Below, in pieces: positions 16,836 to 26,255 of a stretch of DNA of 64,000 nucleotides (positions are counted from its first letter, which is position 1; each line of letters starts with the position of its first letter). The stretch is from Acidobacteriota bacterium (GTDB taxonomy: Bacteria > Acidobacteriota > Terriglobia > Acidiferrales > UBA7541). Location: NCBI GenBank assembly GCA_003224085.1, contig QHYK01000048.1:114577-178576 (forward strand), given 5' to 3'. A model generated the notes under the pieces. The model searched no databases and was not told where the DNA came from. It saw nothing but the letters and a program-made list of their open reading frames with translations. A program made the translations under genes and the position numbers.

Positions 16836-17456
16836 TCAGGCGGGAGCGGAAATGGCGATCTCCAGCTGGCCAACGCGGCGGTCGTAGTCAGTAAGCAGGG
16901 CAGCGGCTTCGGGGGCGACCACGGCGGCTTGGAGGTCGGGTCCGGCGAAAGCGCGGACGGCTTCGAGCGAGCGCCATGCGGTCTCAACAAAAATTTCCGT
17001 TTCTTTTTCGCCGTGACGAAAGGAAACCGTTGCGCCGAGAAAACCGTTGACGCGGCGAAGCTGGGGCAGAACGTTCTTGGAAAAATGGTCGAGATATTTG
17101 GGCAATTGCACTTCGGTGGTGCGCGCGGACCACTGCCTGAGGATGGCGCCGGCTGAAAGGGTAGAAGGAGCGCGCCCTTGTTGGCCAACGACGACTTTCC
17201 AGGAGCGCACTTCCCAATTTTTGACCAGGCCGTTTAGAACGTAAGGGTCTTTGCGGGCGAAGGCTTCGACTTTGCTTTTGTCGTCCACTTGAAAAACAAG
17301 CAAGGCGCGGTCCACCGGATCGTCGAAGGCACCGGCGAGGACCAATTCGCCTCGGTCGCGATACTCTCGCGCGATATGCAGGTGTTGTTCGCGGAATTCC
17401 GCGCGGCGCGCAACGTAATCGTCAACGGTTTCATAGATCAAGGCGTAGTAGTTCAT
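16836..17456 (-). CDS. YCII domain plus monooxygenase-like (ABM) domain protein
   Basis: 206 residues from the ATG at 17456 (MNYYALIYETVDDYV), with AGGGGTGG upstream. An upstream in-frame ATG at 17483 adds nine non-conserved residues. Residues 1-95 are a YCII-type ferredoxin-like domain (HLHIAREYRDRGELVLAGAF, then DPYVLNGLVKNWEVRSW). The second half (GFLGATVSFRHGEKETEIFVETAWRSLEAVRAFAG) resembles antibiotic-biosynthesis-monooxygenase-type dimeric barrels. The joint function is unknown. It precedes the phosphoesterase gene on the same strand by about 140 bases. Confidence 0.7.
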   Translation of the reverse strand: MNYYALIYETVDDYVARRAEFREQHLHIAREYRDRGELVLAGAFDDPVDRALLVFQVDDKSKVEAFARKDPYVLNGLVKNWEVRSWKVVVGQQGRAPSTLSAGAILRQWSARTTEVQLPKYLDHFSKNVLPQLRRVNGFLGATVSFRHGEKETEIFVETAWRSLEAVRAFAGPDLQAAVVAPEAAALLTDYDRRVGQLEIAISAPA

Positions 17457-17547
17457 GGGATTCCACCCCTGCTCGATAAACAAAAGAAAAAGGCCGCTGT
17501 TAGGCCGCCCGTGTCATGGAAAAACGCCTGGCCCCGAAGAGCAGCTC

Positions 17548-17853
17548 TTACTTCGCCGGCTTAGCTTTGACGGTGTTATAGGCAAGGGTCAAGCGCGATT
17601 TGTAGCGGTTGCCGGTGTTTTCGTGCAGCACGCCCTTGGTAATGGCCTGATCAATGGCGGACATGGTGGGATGGAGCAGGTTGCCAGCCGCGGTAGAGTC
17701 GCCTGCAGTGATAGCCGTACGCAGACGGCGCATCATGGTGCGCACGCGGGTACGATTGACGCGGTTCACTTCGGCCCGTTGACGAGCTTGCGCCGCTCGC
17801 TTCAAAACCGACTTTTTCTTCTTCTTGACTTTGGTAGGCTGTCCCTGGGCCAT
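17548..17853 (-). CDS. rpsT: 30S ribosomal protein S20
   Basis: 101 residues, very basic and alanine-rich, with the S20 pattern KKSVLKRAAQARQRAEVNR-x-NRTRVRTMMRRLR and the ending GVLHENTGNRYKSRLTLAYN. It binds 16S rRNA early in small-subunit assembly. AAAGGAG precedes the ATG. It is divergent from the AAA ATPase gene. S20 commonly has its own promoter and is monocistronic, as it appears here. Confidence 0.95.
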   Translation of the reverse strand: MAQGQPTKVKKKKKSVLKRAAQARQRAEVNRVNRTRVRTMMRRLRTAITAGDSTAAGNLLHPTMSAIDQAITKGVLHENTGNRYKSRLTLAYNTVKAKPAK

Positions 17854-17909
17854 CTATCGCTCCTTTGGCGGATTATTCAAATTTCTAACGTTAAACGAGG
17901 CTCGTAGCT

Positions 17910-19502
17910 TTGTCAAACGAAGTGAAAAGTCCTTTCGGGATGCCCATTCCGCCGCCGGTGCGGCCAGCGGCTGCCGGCGGCGGCATGGGCGCTTCGACTA
18001 CGAGTACACGACCAAAACAGCCGAACAAGCACGATGAGTTGCGCTTGCTGATCAATTCGCGGCACCCGATTATTACGGTTGAGACGCCGGAGGAAGAGCG
18101 GCTGGAAGGGTTGCTGATGGATGTGGCGACGGAGCTGGGCGTGCCGCTGTATGAGTGGAGCGTCACGACCGGCTTAGCAAGAGCGCACGGAGCGCCGCTG
18201 TACAACAGTGATAGCCCGGAGCAGGCGGTGGCCAATATTGCGTTGATTCAAGGCGACGCGATTTTCTTGCTGAAGGATTTTGCGCGCTACTGCGAAAACG
18301 ACAAAATCTGCCGGCGACTGCGCGATTTGGCGGAGAAGTTTCGCGCCGTGCGGCGCTCGATTGTGCTGACGGCAGCGAAGATAGAGCTGCCAGCGGACCT
18401 CGAAGGTGACGCGATGCCGTTCCAGTTGGGACTGCCGGGAGCGGAGGATTTGTTGGCCGGGGTGATGCAAGTGCTGGCGGAGTTGAATCGCGAGCAGCGG
18501 ATTCCGATCTCCTTGGAAGCTGCGGCGATGAGGGAACTCGCGCAAAATTTAGTCGGCTTGCCGGAGGAAGAGGCGTTGCGGGCGCTGCGGAAGAGCGCGC
18601 TCGAAAGAGGCAAAGCGGATGCTGGATTGCTCGGCGCGGTGCTGGAAACGAAGCGCGAGGCGCTGAAGACCGAAGGATTGATCGAGACGATGCGGCGGGA
18701 TGCGTCGTTTGTGGACGTGGCGGGATTGCGGCGCCTTCGCGATTGGATTGCGAAACGCAAGAACGCGCTGACGCCGGAAGGACGGCGGTTCGGCTTGGTG
18801 CCGCCGAAAGGCGTGCTGATTACTGGCGTGCAGGGCTGCGGGAAAAGCTTGGCGGCGCGCGCGGTCGCAGGAGAGTGGGGATTCGAATTGGCGCGGCTGG
18901 ACGCGGGCGCGCTATACGACAAATACGTGGGCGAGAGCGAACGGCGTCTGCGCAAAGCTCTGGAATTGGCGCAGAAGCTCGCGCCGCTGGTGTTGTGGAT
19001 TGATGAAATTGAGAAAGCGTTCGCCTCGGCGGGCTCGAGCGGCGACGCCGACGCGGGATTGTCGCAGCGTCTGCTGGCCACGCTACTGACATGGATGCAG
19101 GATCGCGAAAGCGGCGTGTTCCTGGCGGCGACGTCGAACAACATAACCGTGCTGCCGCCGGAAATGCTGCGCAAAGGGCGGTTCGACGAAATTTTCTTCG
19201 TGGATTTGCCGAATGCGGAGGTGCGCGCGGCGCTGTTCGCGCTGCATTTGAAGAGGCGTGGGCGAGAAGCGTCGGGATTTGATCTGGGAAAACTGGCCGC
19301 GGCGAGCGAAGGATTTTCCGGTGCGGAGATTGAGCAAGTCATCGTCGCCGGGCTGTACACGGCCTTCAACGCGAGCCAGCAGTTGAACACGGAGATTTTG
19401 CTCGCGGAGATACAAGGAACACAGCCTCTTAGCGTGACGCGCGCCGAAGAAGTGCAGGCTATCCGCGAATGGGCGAAGACGCGCGCCGTCTCTGCCGATT
19501 GA
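17910..19502 (+). CDS. Ycf46-like AAA+ ATPase
   Basis: 530 residues. An N-terminal regulatory domain (about 40-260) begins DELRLLINSRHPIITVETPEEERLEGLL, typical of Ycf46/YjoB-like AAA proteins. The AAA module has Walker A GVQGCGKS (306-313) and Walker B WIDEIEKAF (D365, E366). Sensor-1 is ATSNN and the arginine-finger region is MLRKGRFDEIFFVDLP. In cyanobacteria Ycf46 is linked to CO2 uptake; in heterotrophs the role is unknown. The frame opens with TTG at 17910; an ATG at 17940 is an equally possible start, and neither has a strong ribosome binding site. Confidence 0.85.
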   Translation: MSNEVKSPFGMPIPPPVRPAAAGGGMGASTTSTRPKQPNKHDELRLLINSRHPIITVETPEEERLEGLLMDVATELGVPLYEWSVTTGLARAHGAPLYNSDSPEQAVANIALIQGDAIFLLKDFARYCENDKICRRLRDLAEKFRAVRRSIVLTAAKIELPADLEGDAMPFQLGLPGAEDLLAGVMQVLAELNREQRIPISLEAAAMRELAQNLVGLPEEEALRALRKSALERGKADAGLLGAVLETKREALKTEGLIETMRRDASFVDVAGLRRLRDWIAKRKNALTPEGRRFGLVPPKGVLITGVQGCGKSLAARAVAGEWGFELARLDAGALYDKYVGESERRLRKALELAQKLAPLVLWIDEIEKAFASAGSSGDADAGLSQRLLATLLTWMQDRESGVFLAATSNNITVLPPEMLRKGRFDEIFFVDLPNAEVRAALFALHLKRRGREASGFDLGKLAAASEGFSGAEIEQVIVAGLYTAFNASQQLNTEILLAEIQGTQPLSVTRAEEVQAIREWAKTRAVSAD

Positions 19503-19695
19503 AGTCTCGGGTGACGATCGAGCCTAAAGATCCAGCCCGCATGGTCACGAAAGTCACGAACTCGTAACTTGACCCGAGCGGGGCGCTAGGTTAGGGTGTA
19601 AAGAGTTTCTCCTAGGTCGGCCGCCAAGCCCCTATGTGTAGAGGAGGGATCCCATCGGCAAGCCGGTTCCGGTAACCCGAGAACCTTCCAACTGG

Positions 19696-20724
19696 ATGCG
19701 ACGCACCGTTCACATCTCCGGACAAATCGAATCCTTCTTTGGCACGCTGGATGAAAACGTGCGCCTGCTCGAGGATTCGCTGCATGTGCGCACGCACCTG
19801 CACGATACGCGGCTGACCATCGAAGGAGAGCAGGACAGCGTGGACCGCGCCGTGACCATCGTCGAGGAATACAACCACTTGACGCGGCACGGGCGCAAGC
19901 TGTCTTCGTCGGAAGTGAAATCACTGGTGCGCGTGGCAACCGAAGAGCCGCACGAATCGCCGCGTGGCATGTTCGAGCACAGCCGCGTGCGGTCGTTTGG
20001 CAAGAAACAGGTCACGCCAAAAGGCGCGAACCAGCGGCGCTACATGGAAGCAATCGAGATGCACGACATGGTGTTTGCCACCGGGCCCGGAGGCACCGGA
20101 AAAACCTACCTCGCGGTGGCCATGGCCGTGAGCGCTTTGCTCACGAAGCAGGTGAACCGCATCATCCTGGCACGGCCGGCGGTGGAAGCGGGCGAGCGGC
20201 TTGGATTTTTGCCGGGAACGTTGCAGCAGAAAATCGATCCCTACATGCGGCCGCTCTACGACGCGCTCTACGACATGCTTGACGCGGACAAACTGGAACG
20301 CTTTTTGGAAAAGGGCATTATTGAGGTGGCGCCGCTGGCATTCATGCGTGGGCGCACGCTGAACGACTCGTTTGTGATTTTGGACGAAGCGCAGAACACC
20401 ACCAGCGAACAGATGAAAATGTTTCTGACGCGTCTGGGTTTCAATTCCAAGGCGGTGGTTACCGGAGACGTGACGCAGATTGACCTGCCGCAAGGGAAAA
20501 AGAGCGGGCTGATTGAGGCGCTGGAGGTTTGCAGCAAGATTGAAGGCATTGGAGCAGTGCAGTTCGGGGAAAAGGACGTGGTGCGGCACAATCTGGTTCA
20601 GCAAATCATTCGCGCCTACGAAGATTACGAAACGGCACACCTGCCGCGCAGCGGCGCGAATGGAAAAGCGGCCGCGGCAAGAGAGTCCGCTAAAGAAGCG
20701 GAGCAAGAAATTCAGCAAGGATGA
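19696..20724 (+). CDS. phoH: PhoH-like ATPase (PhoL/YbeZ)
   Basis: 342 residues. The N-terminal KH-like part is followed by Walker A GPGGTGKT (130-137), PAVEAGERLGFLPGTLQQKIDPYMRPLYDAL, and Walker B VILDEAQNTT, then TRLGFNSKAVVTGDVTQID. This is the classic PhoH signature. It is predicted to act as an ATPase or helicase working with YbeY in rRNA maturation and ribosome quality control. Its stop overlaps ybeY by four bases (ATGA), giving the common phoH-ybeY-corC run. Confidence 0.93.
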   Translation: MRRTVHISGQIESFFGTLDENVRLLEDSLHVRTHLHDTRLTIEGEQDSVDRAVTIVEEYNHLTRHGRKLSSSEVKSLVRVATEEPHESPRGMFEHSRVRSFGKKQVTPKGANQRRYMEAIEMHDMVFATGPGGTGKTYLAVAMAVSALLTKQVNRIILARPAVEAGERLGFLPGTLQQKIDPYMRPLYDALYDMLDADKLERFLEKGIIEVAPLAFMRGRTLNDSFVILDEAQNTTSEQMKMFLTRLGFNSKAVVTGDVTQIDLPQGKKSGLIEALEVCSKIEGIGAVQFGEKDVVRHNLVQQIIRAYEDYETAHLPRSGANGKAAAARESAKEAEQEIQQG

Positions 20725-21176
20725 TTCTGAACCAGCAGCATGAGGTGCGCGTGGCGCGTCGCCCCCTGGAATCGTTCTTGCGCCGAGTGGAAAGGGAACT
20801 CGGCCTGAGACATGCGGACCTGACAGTCTGCCTGGTAAGCGACAGGGCGATGGCACGCTTAAACCGAAACTTTCGCAAGAAAAAAGGACCAACGGACGTG
20901 CTTTCGTTTCCCGCTGTCCCGAAGCGCTATCCCGCGCGAGTGAGGCGCAGACCGCGTGCGGTGAATTCGTGTGAACCCGAATACCTGGGAGATATTGCCA
21001 TCTCGCCGGCCACCGCTCGTCGCTACGCGCAAAAGCATGACCGCCCTCTGCCGAGCGAGCTTTGCGCGCTGATTTTGCACGGCGTTCTGCATTTACTGGG
21101 ATACGACCACGAGACCGATCGCGGCGAAATGGACAAAATCGAGCAAAGGCTCCGCAAGCGTTTCGGATTGACCTGA
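20721..21176 (+). CDS. ybeY: Endoribonuclease YbeY
   Basis: 151 residues with the zinc site HGVLHLLGYDH (H120, H124, H130), preceded by DVLSFP and EYLGDIAIS. YbeY takes part in 16S rRNA 3' end maturation and 70S quality control. The start ATG overlaps the phoH stop. The stop TGA in turn shares its last base with the ATG of the CorC-like gene. Confidence 0.94.
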   Translation: MILNQQHEVRVARRPLESFLRRVERELGLRHADLTVCLVSDRAMARLNRNFRKKKGPTDVLSFPAVPKRYPARVRRRPRAVNSCEPEYLGDIAISPATARRYAQKHDRPLPSELCALILHGVLHLLGYDHETDRGEMDKIEQRLRKRFGLT

Positions 21177-22519
21177 TGAACTTCAGCTGGCTCTTTGCGC
21201 TCGGTGTTGTACTACAAGGATTCGCTTTACCCGCTTTTTCCTACTGGGTCTATGTGCTCAGCGTTGTGCTAGTAGGCCTAACTTTGCCGATTTTTTCCTA
21301 CCTAACGCTGATCTACCGTGAATTGGGACGCATGACCACCGGACGCGTCCACGAGCACCTCGACATGTTCGAAGCGGAGATCGAGCCTAAACTCAAAATC
21401 AACCGGCGCAGCGGAGGCCGCACTTTCCGCATTATTGGCCATTTCTGGCTTGCTTTTCTTGTTCTCGAGACGACACGCGGTGTGGTGTATTTCGCCCAGG
21501 GCACGTGGGAATCGTTTGTCGAGTTTTGCGTTTTTGTCATTCTCGAAGTGGTTTTCGCCATGCACTTCATTCCGGACATGCTGCTTTACCGCACCACGGG
21601 CCGCTGGCTGCTTCCGCTCTTACCGTTGATTCGCGGCGCGATTTGGCTGGTCTGGCCGGTACGGGTGTTCCTGGAAGGCGCCGAATCGCTCGCGCGAATT
21701 TCCGAACAGGAGGTAGAGAAAACCGAAGAGCAGCTCACCGAAGAAGGCATCGAGGCGCTGGTGGAAGCGGCGGAAGAAGAAGGCATCATCGAGCCGGAGC
21801 AAGCGGATTTGATCGAGCAGGTGGTGGAATTCAGCGACAAACGCGTGCGAGAAGTGATGACACCGCGGCCGGACATTGTGGCAATTTCCGCCGACGCTAC
21901 CCTCGAGGAATTGCACGCCAAGGTCGTGGAAACCAGGTTCAGCAAGATTCCCGTTTACGAAAAATCGCTCGATGACATTTTCGGCGTGGTGTATGCACAA
22001 GACCTCTTACAGGTGGCGGACCAGGACTTGCCCAGGCGCAAAGTACGCGAGTTGGTGAAACCGGTTTTGTTCATGCCCGAGACGAAGATCGGTTCAGACC
22101 TGTTGCGCGAGATGCGGCAGAAGGGCCATCCGCTGGCGGTAATTATCGACGAGCACGGGACGGTGGCGGGCATCGCCACGGTGGAAGACTTGGTGGAAGA
22201 GATTGTGGGGGAGAGCGGTAACAACGGAAAACCGTTGGCCCCAGACGTGGTGCGCGAGCCGGATGGCGGTTTGGTGATGCGCGGAAGTATGGCCATTGAC
22301 GCCGTGGAGGATTTGTTGGGCCTGCATTTCGGCGAGCAAGCAGACGAGACCGTGACGACGCTGGCGGGACTGCTGAGTCATGTAACCGGCAAAGTGCCAG
22401 CTTCCGGGGACAAAATCGACATGGCCGGGCACCAGTTCGAAGTGGTGGAAGCGAATCAAAGAAAAGTGTTGCGCGTGCGAATCCGTAAGCTGATGAAGGC
22501 GGTTCCGACAAAAAGTTAA
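21176..22519 (+). CDS. Hemolysin C/CorC-type CBS-domain membrane protein
   Basis: 447 residues from the ATG at 21176, one base inside the ybeY stop. The N-terminal part has several hydrophobic segments (about 1-45, 85-125 and 140-170), a different make-up from classical DUF21. It is followed by an acidic helix (EEQLTEEGIEALVEAAEEEGIIEPEQ) and a CBS pair (VMTPRPDIVAISADATLEEL...SKIPVYEKSLDDIFGVVY and PLAVIIDEHGTVAGIATVEDLVEEIVGE). A C-terminal CorC_HlyC domain begins about residue 365. The family is linked to Mg/Co efflux or ribosome-associated roles. It stands in the phoH-ybeY-corC-era order. Confidence 0.87.
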   Translation: MNFSWLFALGVVLQGFALPAFSYWVYVLSVVLVGLTLPIFSYLTLIYRELGRMTTGRVHEHLDMFEAEIEPKLKINRRSGGRTFRIIGHFWLAFLVLETTRGVVYFAQGTWESFVEFCVFVILEVVFAMHFIPDMLLYRTTGRWLLPLLPLIRGAIWLVWPVRVFLEGAESLARISEQEVEKTEEQLTEEGIEALVEAAEEEGIIEPEQADLIEQVVEFSDKRVREVMTPRPDIVAISADATLEELHAKVVETRFSKIPVYEKSLDDIFGVVYAQDLLQVADQDLPRRKVRELVKPVLFMPETKIGSDLLREMRQKGHPLAVIIDEHGTVAGIATVEDLVEEIVGESGNNGKPLAPDVVREPDGGLVMRGSMAIDAVEDLLGLHFGEQADETVTTLAGLLSHVTGKVPASGDKIDMAGHQFEVVEANQRKVLRVRIRKLMKAVPTKS

Positions 22520-22591
22520 AGAAGAGCGGCGAAACGCGCCGGGCTCGGGGCCACGGGGTAAGCAAATCCATTTCAGTGTGGAGGATGGAAG

Positions 22592-24391
22592 ATGTTCCGT
22601 GTGACATCGACGGGGATTTTTGCTGTTGCAGCGTCTTTTGCTGTTTTTGCAGTGATGGACGCAGCGTCAATTTACGCGCAGCAGGACGCGGCAACAGACC
22701 GATCGGCGGTGGATTTGCAATGGGCGGTGAAAATTCCCATGCGTGACGGAGTGAAGCTGAACGCAACGGTATTCACCGCGCACGGGCAGAAAGATCGGCT
22801 TCCCGTGATCTTCACGCTTACTCCATACATTGGGGATTCGTATACCGACCGCGCGGCCTACTTTGCGAAGCATGGCTACGCGTACGCCTTGGTGGATGTG
22901 CGAGGACGTGGGAATTCTGGCGGAGAATTCGAACCGTTTGCGAAGGAAGGACACGACGGTTACGACGTTGTGGAATGGTTCGCAAAACAACCTTATTGCA
23001 ACGGCAAGGTGACCATGTGGGGCGGCTCGTACGCGGGATTCGACCAGTGGACAGTCTTGAAAGAGTTTCCGCCACACCTTGCGACGATCGTTCCCGCAGC
23101 CGCTGCGCATCCTGGCGTGGATTTCCCCTTCCAGTACAACATTTTTGCTCCGTACGATATGCAATGGCTGACGTTCACCAGTGGAGTGACGAGTAACGCG
23201 AACCTCTTTGGGAATAACGGCTTTTGGAGGGCGAAAGCGCGCGAAATGTATATGTCGCACGCTGCGTTTCAAGCCTACGACAAGGTCGTGGGGAATCCCT
23301 CGGCGGTATTTCAGAAGTGGCTGGCGCATCCGGTGCCAGATGCGTACTACGACGCGATGGTGCCGTCGGCGGAACAATACAAGAAAATGAGCGTCCCGAT
23401 CCTGACGATCACCGGTCATTATGACGGGGACCAGCCGGGTGCGTTTACTTACTACAAGCGACACATGCAGTACGGGACGGCAGAGGCCAAAGCAAAACAT
23501 TATTTGATCATTGGGCCGTGGGACCACGCGGGCACGCGCACTCCGAAAGCGGAAGTGGGCGGCCTGAAGTTCGGCACCGCGAGCGTGCTTGACCTCAACA
23601 AACTGCACACGGAATGGTACGACTGGACGATGAAGGGTGGGGCCAAGCCGGAATTCCTGAACAAGCGCGTGGCGTATTACGTGGTCGGGGCGGAGGAGTG
23701 GAACTACGCGGACACCCTGGAGAGCATCGCGAATGCGACGAAGATGTTTTATTTGAGTTCGAATGGCACGGCGGGAGATGCTTTTCATTCCGGAGCATTG
23801 AACGAAGAAAAAGCGAGCGGGGGCGCAGGGACGGATTCCTGGACCTATGACCCGTTGGATACGCGTCCTGGCGCAACGGAGCCAGAAGATGATCCGAACT
23901 TCCTGACTTCTCAACGGGCGGCGATGAACCTGTATGGCGAAGGCGTGGTGTATCACAGCGAACCGTTTAGGGAAGCAACCGAGGTGACGGGGTTCGCGAA
24001 GTTGACCGTGTGGCTCAAAATGGATGTGCCGGACACGGATTTGGAAGTGGACTTGTTTGAGATCCTGCCGGACGGCGGGTCCGTTACGCTCACAGGCGCA
24101 ACCATGCGGGCGAGATACCGTGAGTCGCTCCGCGAAGCTAAATCTGTGCCTGCAGGGGCTGTCGAAAAATACGTTTTTGACAACTTCATGTTTTTCTCGC
24201 GGCGCATCGCGAAAGGAAGCCGCTTGAGGCTGATCGTGAGCAGCATCAATTCGACGGGCGCCGAGAAGAACTACAATAGTGGCGGCGTGGTCGCAGCGGA
24301 AACCGCGAAGGACGCGAAGACCGCTCACATCACGCTGGTACATGACCCGGAACATCCGAGCGCGCTCGAGTTGCCGATCGTAAAACCTTAA
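22592..24391 (+). CDS. CocE/NonD family X-Pro dipeptidyl-peptidase-type hydrolase (secreted)
   Basis: 599 residues with an N-terminal signal peptide (ending about ...DAASIYAQQ). The alpha/beta hydrolase domain carries S146 in MWGGSYAGF, D278 in GHYDGDQPG and H312 in GPWDHAG. A C-terminal jelly-roll domain of the PepX_C type (DVPDTDLEVDLFEILPDG, RGASRLRLIVSS-like) follows. Family members cleave acyl-amide or ester bonds (cocaine esterase, glutaryl-7-ACA acylase) or X-Pro dipeptides; the substrate here is unknown. The stop TAA ends exactly at the A of the era ATG. GGAGGATGGAAG lies before the start. Confidence 0.88.
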   Translation: MFRVTSTGIFAVAASFAVFAVMDAASIYAQQDAATDRSAVDLQWAVKIPMRDGVKLNATVFTAHGQKDRLPVIFTLTPYIGDSYTDRAAYFAKHGYAYALVDVRGRGNSGGEFEPFAKEGHDGYDVVEWFAKQPYCNGKVTMWGGSYAGFDQWTVLKEFPPHLATIVPAAAAHPGVDFPFQYNIFAPYDMQWLTFTSGVTSNANLFGNNGFWRAKAREMYMSHAAFQAYDKVVGNPSAVFQKWLAHPVPDAYYDAMVPSAEQYKKMSVPILTITGHYDGDQPGAFTYYKRHMQYGTAEAKAKHYLIIGPWDHAGTRTPKAEVGGLKFGTASVLDLNKLHTEWYDWTMKGGAKPEFLNKRVAYYVVGAEEWNYADTLESIANATKMFYLSSNGTAGDAFHSGALNEEKASGGAGTDSWTYDPLDTRPGATEPEDDPNFLTSQRAAMNLYGEGVVYHSEPFREATEVTGFAKLTVWLKMDVPDTDLEVDLFEILPDGGSVTLTGATMRARYRESLREAKSVPAGAVEKYVFDNFMFFSRRIAKGSRLRLIVSSINSTGAEKNYNSGGVVAAETAKDAKTAHITLVHDPEHPSALELPIVKP

Positions 24392-25350
24392 TGCCCGAAA
24401 AAGAAAATGCTGGGAAAAAGAAAGCGTTTCGCTCCGGGTTTGTCGCAATTATCGGGCGCCCGAACGCGGGGAAATCCACGCTGCTCAATCGTTTGGTCGG
24501 CCAGAAAGTCGCCATCGTCACATCGAAGCCGCAAACAACCCGTAATCGGATTCAAGGAATCGTAACGAAGCCGGAAGGGCAGATCGTATTCATCGATACG
24601 CCCGGCTTGCACGAGGCGGATTCCGCTCTCGGAAGGCACATGATGCGAGAAGTAGCCGCTGCGTTGGAAGGAATTGACGTTCTGCTGCTCATGCTCGACG
24701 CCAGCCGCTCCGAAGCGAAGGGGGACGAGTTGTTGCTAGAAAAAGCGCGGAGGTTTCGCGGCAAAACCGTTCTGGCCTTGAACAAAATCGATCGCCTGCC
24801 GAAACCAAAGCTGCTTCCGCTGATGGAGTCCTTTGCAAAAGCTTTCGATTTTGCAGCCATTGTGCCCATTTCCGCGCTGAAGGGTTCCGGTTGCGATGAA
24901 TTGCTCCGGGAAACCTTGCATAACCTGCCCGAAGGCGCGCCGTACTTTCCGGAAGACCAGATTACGGACCAGCCGGAACGCTTTCTGGCGGCAGAAATCA
25001 TCCGCGAGAAGGCCATTCAAGCGATGTACCACGAAGTTCCGTATGCTCTGGCCGTGTTCGTGGAGAAGTTCGAAGAGACACCCAAGCTCGTGCGGATCGA
25101 AGCGCTAATGAACGTCGAACGAGATTCGCAGAAGAAAATATTGATCGGGCAGAAGGGAGAGACGATCAAGAGAATCGGCACGGAGGCTCGGAAAGAGCTG
25201 GAGGCGATTCTAGGCACGAGAATTTACTTGGGTTTATACGTCAAAGTGGCGCCGCATTGGCGCGAAGATCCAAAAAAGGTGATAGAGCTCAGTTGGCGCC
25301 ACCAACTCGAAGAGTTGCAAGAACCCAGTGACCTGGAGGATGGAGAGTAA
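24391..25350 (+). CDS. era: GTPase Era
   Basis: 319 residues. G1 GRPNAGKS (22-29), G2 region SKPQTTRNRIQGI, G3 DTPG and G4 NKID are all intact. A C-terminal KH domain has the ILIGQKGETIKRIG motif. Era binds the 3' end of 16S rRNA and is a 30S assembly checkpoint, functionally linked to the nearby ybeY. The start ATG shares one base with the previous stop. Confidence 0.95.
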   Translation: MPEKENAGKKKAFRSGFVAIIGRPNAGKSTLLNRLVGQKVAIVTSKPQTTRNRIQGIVTKPEGQIVFIDTPGLHEADSALGRHMMREVAAALEGIDVLLLMLDASRSEAKGDELLLEKARRFRGKTVLALNKIDRLPKPKLLPLMESFAKAFDFAAIVPISALKGSGCDELLRETLHNLPEGAPYFPEDQITDQPERFLAAEIIREKAIQAMYHEVPYALAVFVEKFEETPKLVRIEALMNVERDSQKKILIGQKGETIKRIGTEARKELEAILGTRIYLGLYVKVAPHWREDPKKVIELSWRHQLEELQEPSDLEDGE

Positions 25351-25416
25351 GGCTTTCCTGCCGTTTCCCTGTCAGAAGGGCGAAGTTGCCGATGCGAACG
25401 GGGTCATTGCCGAGGC

Positions 25417-26037
25417 CTAATACGCCTGCGATGCTCCGTTTCTTCCATAACCGCCAAAGGACCAGCGAACGGAGACCGTAGTGTAGAGGCCATACGGTCC
25501 GGTGGTGTGAAGATCGGCGGGACCAAGGGTACGGCCGTAGCGTCCCAGGTAGTCAACTTGATGCTGAGTCACGCGCAGCTCAAAATTTCGTGGCAGGATG
25601 AACCCGCCGCCAATCGAGCGATCATACGCGATAGGTTCCATAGACTCTTCGTAGCTCAACTGCGGGATGTTTCGTCCAAAGCTGAACCTGGGTTCGAAGA
25701 AAAGAAAGAGATGGCGGGCCGGAGTGCGAGCCAAAGGCTGGATTTCCAGATATCCACTAAAGAGATAGCGAGCGTATGCTGTGCACTGTGAAGTGGTTCC
25801 CCCGGCGTTGCCAGGCTGAGGAAACATGCAGCGGCCGAGATCGGGCTCGTTGTGCGAAGGCGCCACGGCAAAGTCGGTATAACCGCGAATCCAATTGTGT
25901 GGAAAAAGAGTAGGCGTCGAGGACCTTTGCGCCGAGCTAGCAGCCAAGCTTGCGGATTCATTCGTGAGTGTTTGCGATACGGCAGAGGGAACCGAAATGA
26001 GTGACAGGGCAAACAGAGTCAGAGTGATTTTCTTCAC
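25417..26037 (-). CDS. Small secreted, outer-membrane beta-barrel-like protein
   Basis: 206 residues with a clear signal peptide (MKKITLTLFALSLISVPSAVSQ). The rest alternates short hydrophobic strands (HLFLFFEPRFSFG, GLYTTVSVRWSFGG) as in small outer-membrane barrels of acidobacteria. No named family is recognised. Two cysteines (RCMFPQ and SQCTAY) could form a disulfide. A purine-rich GGAG lies before the ATG. It stands downstream of ntrX but separated by about 220 bases, so it is probably transcribed on its own. Confidence 0.65.
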   Translation of the reverse strand: MKKITLTLFALSLISVPSAVSQTLTNESASLAASSAQRSSTPTLFPHNWIRGYTDFAVAPSHNEPDLGRCMFPQPGNAGGTTSQCTAYARYLFSGYLEIQPLARTPARHLFLFFEPRFSFGRNIPQLSYEESMEPIAYDRSIGGGFILPRNFELRVTQHQVDYLGRYGRTLGPADLHTTGPYGLYTTVSVRWSFGGYGRNGASQAY

Positions 26038-26255
26038 TGCGTCTCCTTAAGCTGGAATCGGTTGACCGGGCTCGGAACCTGGAATCGCAATGGCACCAAA
26101 AAAAGAACCCGAACTTCCGGAGCGTGCGCACAACCTCCTTTGTCCGGTCGCTAATTCTGAAGGTAACCCAAGATGGACGGAATTCTATACGAATCGCGGG
26201 TTTGGAAGGCGAGAACAAGCATGCCGGATGGGATTCAGTTAACGAGCTTTTAAAA

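Noticed and set aside
22667..24448. Long minus-strand open frame (593 codons) opposite the CocE-type hydrolase gene
   Set aside because: It is antisense to a well-supported gene with a full catalytic triad, is rich in His and Arg as expected from the reverse strand of GC-rich coding DNA, and shows no motif.
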